This document shows positions 60,801 through 64,000 of a stretch of 64,000 nucleotides of DNA, piece after piece. Source of the stretch: Delphinapterus leucas (Eukaryota > Chordata > Mammalia > Artiodactyla > Monodontidae); contig NW_022098036.1 in assembly GCF_002288925.2 (NCBI RefSeq), positions 38,377,444-38,441,443 on the forward strand, given 5' to 3'. A program made the translations under genes and the position numbers. How positions within the stretch are numbered: the first letter of the stretch is position 1; every line of letters begins with the position of its first letter. Below the pieces are notes generated by a model. It did no database searches and was not told the DNA's origin. It saw nothing but the letters and a program-made list of their open reading frames with translations.

Positions 60801-61913
60801 CCCAGTACCGAGACCCTTGGACACAGAACAGACTAGGTTTCAGGCATGCATTTTTATAAGTAGGTTACCTTTCTTTTATTTGTACTTTGCTGTTGTTTAA
60901 TTTTAATGTTTAAAATTCAGTAAAATTGTTCTGACTTCATTATATTTATTAAGACCATCTTCTATTATACTCCAGCAAATGATACTGGTTGTTACAATAA
61001 TAAAATGAACACATTCATGTAAGTAAAAAACTGAGTCAATCTTAAGAAAAATATTAAGTAAATAACAGTAATAGGTAGTATTTCCATTTGGCAAATATGT
61101 GAAGGTAGCCCATGAATTACTAAGCTTCAGAACTATTAGCACAGTTGACAGAAGTCTGTAGGTAAAAGCAGGAAAGCAAAGTAGAGGAGGTTTAAGAGCA
61201 CAAATTTCTGTATCCAACATGATATGGAGTTATCAGATACTCTATAAGTGAGAGTCAAGATACAGAGTTTTAAGTGTAATACTTTGAGAGGGAATCAAAA
61301 AATAAATTTTATAAAGGGTAGATCAGGGAGAAGTAGTGGCAAAGGAGTATAAAGTAACAATTTAAAATTTCCATCTTCCATAGTAGCTAATCAATATGTG
61401 CTGTTTATAACTAATAAATGAAAGCAACTAAAAGCAAAGGTCTACATCTGTTTGAGAAGACTGTTTTGAGTGCTAATAGGCAAGTTTTCCTTTTCATGTT
61501 AAACTTTCATATGTTGTTTAAACTGTTCTCATCTGCATTTTATCTTTTGTAAGAAAAAATCACACAAAAAGGTAAAAAAAATCATATTTATTAAATAAGT
61601 AATACTGTTTTATTCAGATACAAACCATACTTGATAAATACACATAGAGAATACAAATAATATTTGGCAAATTATCCTTTTCTAGCAGATTTTTGTTGAA
61701 ATGAATACACACAACATTTTATTTTAGTATACAGAAACATGAACTAAAAATATCAGGAAATTCATTCCTATTGTTTGAGTACCAGTCTAAAAAGATTTAT
61801 TGTAATAAAAAAGCAAGAGTAAAATATCTTAACATTTTAAATTAAATTTGAAAATATTTTAAATATGGTTACTTACTGGGATTCTGTGAGCCTCCAGTTT
61901 TACTTTCATTCAT
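21633..61913 (-). CDS. G2E3: G2E3, G2/M-phase-specific E3 ubiquitin ligase, complete coding region in 14 coding exons
   Basis: G2E3 is a nuclear/nucleolar E3 ligase needed for early embryo survival and linked to the DNA-damage response. Fourteen minus-strand exons give 2118 nt: 705 codons plus TAA, one residue shorter than the human protein as I remember it. All phases match and no stop or frameshift is seen. Order: C2HC pre-PHD (C14, C17, H41, C44), extended PHD (C81, C84, C93, C98, H103, C106, C124, H127), PHD/RING-like 2 (C144, C147, C164/C165, H171, C174, C189, C192), PHD/RING-like 3 (about 233-285), a linker, then a HECT domain from about 370 to the end. The HECT catalytic-loop cysteine is C665 in [11 protein letters not shown]. 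Published work assigns ligase activity to the PHD/RING-like modules and calls the HECT domain inactive. The 5' noncoding exon lies right of the window. Confidence 0.97.
22761..22951 (-). CDS. G2E3: G2E3 coding exon 13 (residues 557-620)
   Basis: 191-nt exon, acceptor CTCTTAAG, donor GTATGT. It encodes [20 protein letters not shown] through [11 protein letters not shown] plus one base. It covers the end of the HECT N-lobe and the hinge. Confidence 0.95.
24420..24838 (+). mobile_element. Solo LTR of MLT1 type (ERVL-MaLR)
   Basis: Reads in the order of the MLT1 LTR: ATGTCCACATCCTATTCCC, TGTGATCTTAGTTGGAAA, ATTGGAGTTATGCAACCACA, GGGAGAATAAATTTCTTTTG, GCCATAGGAAACTAATA. Diverged solo LTR with no internal viral sequence beside it. 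Antisense to G2E3. Confidence 0.8.
24839..24960 (+). repeat. L2 LINE fragment
   Basis: ATAAAGTCCAAACTCCTTAA followed by CATGGCTTTTAAGGTCCTCC is the recurrent phrase of old L2 LINE copies. Short and diverged. Confidence 0.5.
28476..28793 (-). mobile_element. 5'-truncated L1 3' end
   Basis: Antisense L1 3' UTR with T-rich start, AATAGATCTTTACGGGAGCA, and the C-rich block around 28575-28630. Flanked by imperfect 15-bp duplications GGTACCATGGCTTTT (28461-28475) and GGTACTATGGCTTTT (28794-28808). In sense with G2E3, but only about 320 bp. Confidence 0.85.
28890..29030 (+). repeat. L2 LINE fragment
   Basis: ATCAGTCTTCAGCTTC and GAAGCCTTTCCTGACAACTA follow the L2 3'-region order. Diverged; short. 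Confidence 0.45.
29037..29056. repeat. (CA)n microsatellite
   Basis: About ten CA units, uninterrupted, in G2E3 intron 12. Confidence 0.9.
29374..29731 (+). mobile_element. Long CHR-type SINE with expanded internal modules
   Basis: GCTTCCCTGGTGGCTCAG start, B-box GGGTTCGAGCC, and the tail GACCCAATGCAGCCAAAAAT with A-rich repeats. Between 29488 and 29560 the CAACTGCTGAG module appears three times with CTGTGTTCTAGAGCC-like spacers. Antisense to G2E3. Confidence 0.9.
31349..31521 (-). CDS. G2E3: G2E3 coding exon 12 (residues 500-556 plus two bases)
   Basis: 173-nt exon, acceptor CATTACAG, donor GTAAGT. It encodes [20 protein letters not shown] through [16 protein letters not shown] plus two bases of a serine codon. 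HECT N-lobe. Confidence 0.95.
32420..32640 (+). mobile_element. Old non-autonomous hAT-like DNA transposon (MER3-like)
   Basis: CATTTCTGTAAAGGCCAGAT, TTTGTGGGCCATACGGTG, TGTGTTCCAATACAACTTT and TATAGTTTGCCAACTCCT match a common mammalian MER element in order. I think MER3; the family name is from memory and uncertain. Confidence 0.6.
32927..33141 (+). mobile_element. Older tRNA-derived SINE (CHR/Bov-tA-like)
   Basis: GGGACTTCCCTGGTGGCACA, CGGGTTCGATCCCTGGTC and repeated GCCACAACTAAG/AGGAGCCC modules, ending in A-rich sequence. Imperfect duplication TATGGGATACA (32916-32926) and TATGGGGTACA (33143-33153). It split the L2 end. Confidence 0.88.
34160..34315 (-). repeat. MIR fragment
   Basis: GCCCAAGGTCACATAGCTTA followed by a TTTTAACCATTAAACTATAC phrase is the reverse-strand MIR order. 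Diverged. Confidence 0.55.
34509..34711 (-). mobile_element. Young short CHR SINE
   Basis: Poly(T), GCGGTACGCGGGCCTCTCAC through CCAGGGAAGCCC. Perfect 14-bp target-site duplication ATGGTAACTATTTT (34495-34508 and 34712-34725). Same strand as G2E3. Confidence 0.95.
35229..35410 (-). CDS. G2E3: G2E3 coding exon 11 (residues 439-499)
   Basis: 182-nt exon, acceptor TTTACAG, donor GTAAGA. It encodes [20 protein letters not shown] then [19 protein letters not shown] and ends VAQIIIR. This part of the HECT N-lobe holds the family pattern GxxxAxxxxHGGPxPGFF. Confidence 0.95.
35411..37246. other. G2E3 intron 10
   Basis: 1.8 kb of AT-rich intron DNA. A reverse-strand MIR is recognisable at about 36235-36430 (TTACAGATGAAGAAATTGAG, TCTCTCCACTGTACCAAAAC); nothing else is identified. 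Confidence 0.55.
36235..36430 (-). repeat. MIR SINE copy
   Basis: Reverse-strand MIR: AATAATAATAAAATC, CATCTTACAGATGAAGAAAT, then CTGAACTCAGATTTTGTGAC and ACTCTCTCCACTGTACC in order. Diverged, ancient. Confidence 0.65.
37247..37554 (-). CDS. G2E3: G2E3 coding exon 10 (residues 336-438, start of HECT domain)
   Basis: 308-nt exon, the longest coding exon, acceptor TTTATAG, donor GTAACT. It encodes [19 protein letters not shown] through [16 protein letters not shown]. The HECT N-lobe begins within this exon. Confidence 0.95.
37848..37939 (-). mobile_element. Very short L1 3'-end insertion
   Basis: Perfect 13-bp duplications TTAACTGCATCTT (37848-37860 and 37927-37939) bracket a poly(T) run and about 54 bp of antisense L1 3' end (TAACATCTTTATTGGAGTAT, then TACAATGGTGTGTTAG). 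One of the shortest L1 insertions that can be recognised. In G2E3 intron 9, sense to the gene. Confidence 0.92.
38080..38230 (-). mobile_element. MER20 (hAT-Charlie) copy
   Basis: ATTCTCAAAGTGTGGCCCCA, GACCAGCAACAGCAGCAG and CTGGAAACTTGTTAGAAACG follow the reverse MER20 consensus order. Old DNA transposon in G2E3 intron 9. Confidence 0.8.
38475..38604 (-). CDS. G2E3: G2E3 coding exon 9 (residues 293-335)
   Basis: 130-nt exon, acceptor CTGTAG, donor GTGTGT. It encodes the linker between the zinc fingers and the HECT domain ([16 protein letters not shown] through AQREDLL). It is polar and serine/proline-rich, and accounts for the one-residue length difference from human (NTNVG against NSNNVG as I recall it). 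Confidence 0.93.
38711..38835 (-). CDS. G2E3: G2E3 coding exon 8 (residues 251-292)
   Basis: 125-nt exon, acceptor TCCTCAG, donor GTAATA. It encodes [20 protein letters not shown] through [13 protein letters not shown]. Cysteines 258, 260, 261, 270, 282 and 285 and H266 form the body of the third PHD/RING-like finger. Confidence 0.95.
39608..39872 (-). repeat. MIR SINE copy with an internal 19-bp tandem duplication
   Basis: Reverse-strand MIR: ACGAGTGCTTATACACCAGG, TCTTTACATGTAAAG, CTTGCCCAAACAAGTTCACA, CCATGCTCCTAACCACTCCA. The unit TTTCAGAAGGTTGGAAAAA at 39678-39696 is repeated exactly at 39697-39715. Confidence 0.8.
40098..40270 (-). repeat. MIR SINE fragment
   Basis: GTAAAGTGCTTTACTGTCTA, CAAAGCACTTTATATACATT and CACAACCCTTGAGCAGGGTA follow reverse MIR order. 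Diverged. Confidence 0.6.
40820..41500. mobile_element. Old DNA transposon split by an MLT1 LTR
   Basis: Left part 40820-41008 (TCCAATAGAAATATAATGTA near 40831) and right part 41383-41500 (AATAGCCACATTTCAAGTGC, then TCAATAGCCACCTGTGGTTA) belong to one common mammalian MER element with the CTGTCCAATAG-type inverted end. The LTR at 41009-41382 separates them. Family name not certain. Confidence 0.6.
41009..41382 (+). mobile_element. Solo LTR of MLT1 type (ERVL-MaLR)
   Basis: TGTTATGGGCTGAATTCTGT start, ACCTAACACCCAGTACCTCA, ATCCAATATGACTGGTATCC, TTCTGTTGTTTAAGCCACCT and the AAACTAAGATACA end. Solo LTR without internal viral sequence; antisense to G2E3. Confidence 0.85.
42110..43051 (+). pseudogene. 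L1 ORF2 reverse-transcriptase remnant
   Basis: 313-codon open stretch with [34 protein letters not shown] and [10 protein letters not shown]. It contains the catalytic FADD box but is only a slice of ORF2 in a dead L1. The preceding frame (41698-42036) is separated from it by a 37-bp tandem duplication, which shifts the frame. Confidence 0.93.
43882..44093 (+). mobile_element. Short CHR SINE inside the L1
   Basis: GGGCTTCCCTGGTGGCACAA start; GCGGCTGGGCCCGTGAGCC; end with an AAAAC-type tail. Perfect 11-bp duplication ATCTAGAAACA (43871-43881 and 44094-44104). It separates two parts of L1 ORF2 that rejoin cleanly, so it is younger than the L1. Confidence 0.95.
44942..45146 (+). mobile_element. 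Young short CHR SINE next to G2E3 exon 7 donor
   Basis: GGGACTTCCCTGGTGGCGCA start and 27 uninterrupted A residues at 45120-45146. Flanked by AAAAGGACACT (44931-44941) and AAAAGGACCCT (45143-45153), so it landed at the A-tail end of the preceding L1. Its poly(A) lies 33 bases inside the intron from the G2E3 exon 7 splice donor and is a U run in the pre-mRNA. Confidence 0.94.
45180..45296 (-). CDS. G2E3: G2E3 coding exon 7 (residues 212-250 plus two bases)
   Basis: 117-nt exon, acceptor CATTTACAG, donor GTATATG. It encodes [20 protein letters not shown] then [18 protein letters not shown] and two bases of the serine codon. The donor is unusual in its surroundings: the poly(A) end of a young SINE lies only 33 bases into the intron (see the SINE at 44942-45146). 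Confidence 0.95.
45977..46083 (-). CDS. G2E3: G2E3 coding exon 6 (residues 177-211 plus two bases)
   Basis: 107-nt exon, acceptor CACTATAG, donor GTGAGT. It encodes [18 protein letters not shown] through RMGIHIPE plus two bases of a lysine codon. C189 and C192 supply the last ligand pair of the second PHD/RING-like finger. Confidence 0.95.
46625..46745 (-). repeat. L2 LINE 3'-end fragment
   Basis: CATTTAATAAACATTTAATC and ACTATATAGGCGCCAAACAC correspond to the reverse of the L2 3' end. Diverged. Confidence 0.55.
46765..46940 (-). mobile_element. Truncated long CHR SINE (left arm of an inverted pair)
   Basis: ATTTATTTATTTATGGCTGC, GTTGGGTCTTCGCTGCTGCA, CTCTTCGTTGTGGAGCATGG and GCGGCATGTGGGATCTTCCC: a reverse-strand long CHR copy that stops before its tRNA-like head. 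Confidence 0.9.
46976..47345 (+). mobile_element. Long CHR SINE (right arm of an inverted pair)
   Basis: GGACTTCCCTGGTGGCGCAG, B-box GGGTTCGAGCC, repeated CACAACTACTGAGCC modules and the CCCAACGCAGCCAAAAATAA tail. It lies 35 bp from the reverse-oriented copy at 46765-46940. Confidence 0.92.
49714..49927 (+). mobile_element. Young short CHR SINE
   Basis: GGGCTTCCCTGGTGGCGCAG start with an extra CAG (GCAGCAGTGG), and an AAAATAAAACAAACA tail. Perfect 14-bp duplication AAACATTAATTGTA (49700-49713 and 49928-49941). Antisense to G2E3, about 180 bp from the exon 5 donor. Confidence 0.95.
50105..50270 (-). CDS. G2E3: G2E3 coding exon 5 (residues 122-176)
   Basis: 166-nt exon, acceptor TTTTTAG, donor GTAAG. 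It closes the first PHD (C124, H127) and opens the second PHD/RING-like finger (C144, C147, C164/C165, H171, C174), ending RDCLQ in phase 0. Confidence 0.95.
50271..51279. other. G2E3 intron 4
   Basis: 1.0-kb intron, AT-rich, with a short TA/CA run at about 51125-51160. No repeat family or gene recognised. Confidence 0.6.
51280..51404 (-). CDS. G2E3: G2E3 coding exon 4 (residues 80-121)
   Basis: 125-nt exon, acceptor TTTTAG, donor GTGAGT. It encodes the core of the extended PHD finger: [14 protein letters not shown], then C98, H103 and C106 in [11 protein letters not shown], ending FTGNFA split after two bases of the alanine codon. Confidence 0.95.
51866..52377 (+). mobile_element. Solo LTR of MLT1 type with rearranged hairpin segment
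   Basis: AAAAGATATGTTCAAGTCCT, TTTGAATGTGACCTTATTTG, GAGATTGGAGTTATGCTGCC, GAGAGAATAAATTTCTG and CAGCAGCCCTAGCAAACAAA follow MLT1 order. The normal LTR text after GGTCTTTGTAGAT is replaced by two adjacent hairpins (51953-51985 and 51989-52023). Antisense to G2E3. Confidence 0.85.
51953..52023. repeat. Two adjacent perfect inverted repeats
   Basis: TTTGTAGATACTTG (51953-51966) pairs with CAAGTATCTACAAA (51972-51985) over a 5-base loop. ATCTTTAGCTT (51989-51999) pairs with AAGCTAAAGAT (52013-52023) over a 13-base loop. The two units also share a direct repeat (ACAAGTATCT at 51971 and 52000). Confidence 0.95.
54037..54138 (-). CDS. G2E3: G2E3 coding exon 3 (residues 46-79)
   Basis: 102-nt exon in phase 0 at both ends, acceptor TTCATAG, donor GTAAGT. 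It encodes [20 protein letters not shown] then [14 protein letters not shown], the linker between pre-PHD and PHD in the extended PHD module. Confidence 0.95.
55352..56212 (+). mobile_element. MaLR-type LTR (MLT1-like) split by an L1 insertion
   Basis: TATGTCCTCAAATTTGTTGA, CTTCCTCTGGGAGAAGGCAG, ACCCTGAGCCAGAACCACCC, then after the L1 TGAGATAATAAATGTTGCTT and GCAGCAATATATAACTAATA. The order is that of an LTR with an AATAAA-type R region; exact subfamily uncertain. Antisense to G2E3. Confidence 0.7.
55809..56143 (+). mobile_element. L1 3'-end insertion in the LTR
   Basis: Perfect 15-bp duplications AGAAACCATTTGAGA (55809-55823 and 56129-56143) enclose about 305 bp of L1 3' UTR (ACAAACTTATGGTTACCAAG, TTGCTGTACAGCAGAAACTA, CAACTATACTCCAATAAA) and an A-rich end. 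It interrupts the LTR exactly at its AGAAACCATTTGAGATAATA segment. Confidence 0.94.
56833..56930 (-). CDS. G2E3: G2E3 coding exon 2 (residues 13-45)
   Basis: 98-nt exon, acceptor CTGTTAG, donor GTGAGT. It reads [16 protein letters not shown] through [10 protein letters not shown] and carries the first zinc ligands: CxxC at C14/C17 and HxxC at H41/C44 of the C2HC pre-PHD finger. Confidence 0.95.
57895..59567 (+). mobile_element. Old L1 with internal deletion
   Basis: 57895-58130 matches the N-terminal half of ORF2 (TTGGTTCTTTGAAAAGGTCA). At about 58133 the text jumps to the C-terminal region (ACAAAGCTACAGAAATCAAA, ATATAGATCAATGGAAAAGA) and runs on to the 3' UTR (TACCACAATAATAAAAAA). The reverse-transcriptase core is missing. 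Diverged; frame full of stops. Antisense to G2E3. Confidence 0.88.
59575..60010 (+). repeat. MIR SINE split by a young CHR SINE
   Basis: Left part: CTTGCTGTGTAACCTTGAAC, AAGTCACATAAACACTTTAT, TTCCTCATCTTAAAAATAAT. Right part after the SINE: ACAGCACCTACCTCAAACTA, GAGGATTAAATGAGAGAGTA, GGCACACAGATAGAACTGAA. The two halves are the standard MIR order. Confidence 0.85.
59689..59892 (+). mobile_element. Young short CHR SINE inside a MIR
   Basis: GGGGCTTCCCTGGTGGCGCA start, CATGCCGCGGAATGGCTGGG, and poly(A) at 59882-59892. It interrupts the MIR between TCTTAAAAATAAT and ACAACAACAGCACC. Antisense to G2E3. Confidence 0.95.
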
Positions 61914-61917
61914 TTTA
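61877..61917 (-). CDS. G2E3: G2E3 coding exon 1 (start codon, residues 1-12)
   Basis: Acceptor TTTTTCCTAG precedes base 61917; four 5' UTR bases (TAAA) then ATG at 61911-61913. It encodes [12 protein letters not shown] and ends in phase 1 at donor GTAAGT. The acceptor in front of the ATG shows that at least one noncoding exon lies upstream, outside the window. Confidence 0.93.
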
Positions 61918-62954
61918 CTAGGAAAAATAAGAATATACAATCAGCCATTTTAATTTTAAAATTCTCAAATTACCCATTTTAATTAGATTTAGGCAGTGTA
62001 TGATTACAAATACGTTGCATCATTTCTTACTCTAGTACTTAATTTCCTCACCTTTCCAAATCTAAGACCAGTAATTCTCAACAAGGGTGGTAAATTCTGG
62101 GGACAGTGTTAAAATTGGAGGGAATGTTTTTTAGTTATCAAAAAGATTAAGATGACTACTGGCATTTATATTGGAAAGGAGCCAGGACTGCAGGACATAC
62201 CAGGAACAGAGACCTACACTTTCTAATTTCTAGCAGTTTCACAAATCTATTGAAGAAACTTCCATAAACACACGATAACAGTCCTTCACCTAGAGTAAAC
62301 ATAAACATTTTAACTTATAAATAATATTTAGTTAGTATCCCAACAACACAGACTTGTATTTGAGATCCAATCTCTCCAGCTTCTAATTTCTTAACCCCTC
62401 TCCCCTGTGCAGATGAATTGCAACTACTGCTTACTTTTAAGTTTACTGTAATTCAGAATAATGATTGAGTTCCAAAATATAGGTAACTTACACGGTTATA
62501 GACTAATTTTGCTTTATAAGGAAATCACAATTTCTATGGGGCTCTGTCTTCTCCTCTTTCCTTTCAAACTATCGATACAAGGACCCAAGGCATCTCTCTT
62601 GGTTGCACAGTGAAATGAAGTTCTGTCTAGACCTTTATAATATATGTATAGACACCTATGCTATTTAAAGAAAGGTACCTGAAGTTTCTTTCTTACTAGC
62701 CTCAAAACTCTGTACTATACAAGTGCTTTCTCATCTTTACAACAGAAGAGAGTAAAAGTGAACAACAATCTCGCATGTCACAAAAAAAGTAGCATAGGAA
62801 TATAAAGTACCATGCTGAAAAGGCTCCAAATATCACCGACTACAGGATGATCATATGAAAGCTCTCCAGTGCTATCAAAACATGAACGGGAAAGGTTTTT
62901 CCTATTTGTACCAATCTAATAAGTACTCTATATAGTTTTGCAAAGTGTACTAAT

Positions 62955-63285
62955 ATACAGTATTCTACATAGACCAATGGAACAAAAATAAAGAGCCTAG
63001 AAACAGACCCAGACTTTTTCCAGCCACTTGATTTTTAACAAAGGTACCAAAGCAATTCAGTGAGAGAAAGAAAAGTCTTTTCAACAAATGATGATGGAAA
63101 AAATGTATCTCCAAATGGAAAACAAATGAACCTTGAGATTCACACTTTACACCATAAATAAAAATTAATTTCAAGTGAATCATGGACCTTACTGTAAAAG
63201 CTAAAACTATAAAAGTTCTAAAAGAAAAAGTAATGCATTATACTTCATCAAAACTAAAAGCTTCCACTCATCAAAAGATACCATA
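62955..63285 (+). mobile_element. Old L1 ORF2 3'-region fragment
   Basis: TAGACCAATGGAACAAAAAT, GACTTTTTCCAGCC, GAAAAGTCTTTTCAACAAAT and CATCAAAACTAAAAGCTTCC are in C-terminal ORF2 order. Diverged, no open frame. Confidence 0.75.
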
Positions 63286-64000
63286 TAAATAAGGAAACAC
63301 AAGCTTTAAATGATACATTACACAAGATGGACTTAATTGATATTTATAGGGCATTCCATCCAAAAACAACAGAATACACTTTCTTCTCAAGTGCTCATGG
63401 AACATTCTCCAGGACAGATCATATCTTGGGTCACAAGTCAAGCCTTGGTAAATTTAAGAAAATTGAAATTGTTTCAAGTATCTTTTCTGACCACAACACT
63501 ATGAGACTAGATATCAATTACAGGAAAAGATCTGTAAAAACTACAAACACATGGAGGCTAAACAATACACTACTTAATAACGAAGTGATCACTGAAGAAA
63601 TCAAAGAGGAAATCAAAAAATACCTAGAAACAAATGACAATGGAGACACGACGACCCAAAATCTATGGGATGCAGGAAAAGCAGTTCTAATAGGGAAGTT
63701 TATAGCAATACAATCCTATCTTAAGAAACAGGAAACATCTCGAATAAACAACCTAACCTTGCACCTAAAGCAATTAGAGAAAGAAGAACAAAAAAACCCC
63801 AAAGTTAGCAGAAGGAAAGAAATCATAAAAATCAGATCAGAAATAAATGAAAAAGAAATAAAGGAAACAATAGCAAAGATCAAGGAAACTAAAAGCTGGT
63901 TCTTTGAGAAGATAAACAAAATTGATAAACCATTAGCCAGACTCATCAAGAAAAAGAGGGAGAAGACTCAAATCAATAGAATTAGAAATGAAAAAGGAGA
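63286..64000 (+). mobile_element. L1 ORF2 endonuclease-to-linker region, continues past the window
   Basis: AAGGAAACACAAGCTTTAAA through CACACAAGATGGACTTAATT, TTCTTCTCAAGTGCTCATGG, ACCACAACACTATGAGACTA. It matches, base for base in long runs, the L1 at 8595-9300. It is 5'-truncated at about 63286 and runs off the right edge. Antisense to G2E3. Confidence 0.9.

Larger units (their letters stand above)
56931..61876. other. G2E3 intron 1 of the coding region
   Basis: 4.9-kb intron. 57000-57890 has no recognised element apart from a near-repeat of CCTTAGGCCCATGTTC (57423-57438 and 57453-57468). Then an internally deleted L1, a MIR split by a SINE, and about 1.9 kb (60010-61870) without recognised content. 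Confidence 0.6.
61918..64000. other. Intron upstream of the G2E3 start-codon exon
   Basis: Intron leading to a noncoding first exon beyond the window. 61918-62950 has no recognised content; the rest is two L1 pieces. Confidence 0.6.

Overview
The window is nuclear DNA from a cetacean, most likely a toothed whale or dolphin. Genes are split by GT-AG introns. The intergenic and intronic DNA is full of tRNA-derived SINEs of the cetacean/artiodactyl CHR type: both long copies of about 340 bp and short, young copies of about 205 bp ending in clean poly(A). It also holds young cetartiodactyl-type L1 copies and older mammalian repeats (MIR, L2, MLT1, MER20). The species call rests on the SINE types and is inference.

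The window holds two protein genes, both on the minus strand and arranged head to tail. From right to left, G2E3 (G2/M-phase-specific E3 ubiquitin ligase) runs from its first coding exon at 61,877-61,917 to its stop codon at 21,633. Fourteen coding exons join without any frame break into a 705-residue product; the 5' noncoding exon(s) lie beyond the right edge. About 5.3 kb further left is the start of SCFD1 (Sly1, a Sec1/Munc18 protein of ER-Golgi transport). Its CpG-island promoter and exon 1 lie near 16.3-16.4 kb, followed by exons 2 (12.8 kb), 3 (3.6 kb) and 4 (0.6 kb). These encode residues 1-98, and the rest of SCFD1 lies beyond the left edge.

The remaining DNA is intron or intergenic. 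SCFD1 intron 2 (3,648-12,812) carries a long SINE, a perfect 56-bp tandem duplication, and an old 5'-inverted L1. That L1 was later split by a near-full-length L1, which itself holds a SINE and an unusual SINE/L1 chimeric insertion. The G2E3 introns hold a 3.2-kb L1 with a nested SINE (41.7-44.9 kb), an inverted SINE pair (46.8-47.3 kb), four MaLR-type LTRs, a MIR split by a SINE, an internally deleted old L1 (57.9-59.6 kb), and an L1 running off the right edge.

I see no CRISPR array, operon, tRNA/rRNA gene or other novel gene system. All long ORFs outside the exons are L1 reading frames or translated SINEs. The interesting material is the layered retrotransposon history (target-site duplications, twin priming, template switching, local template-switch hairpins) and how some insertions sit relative to splice sites and the SCFD1 start codon.
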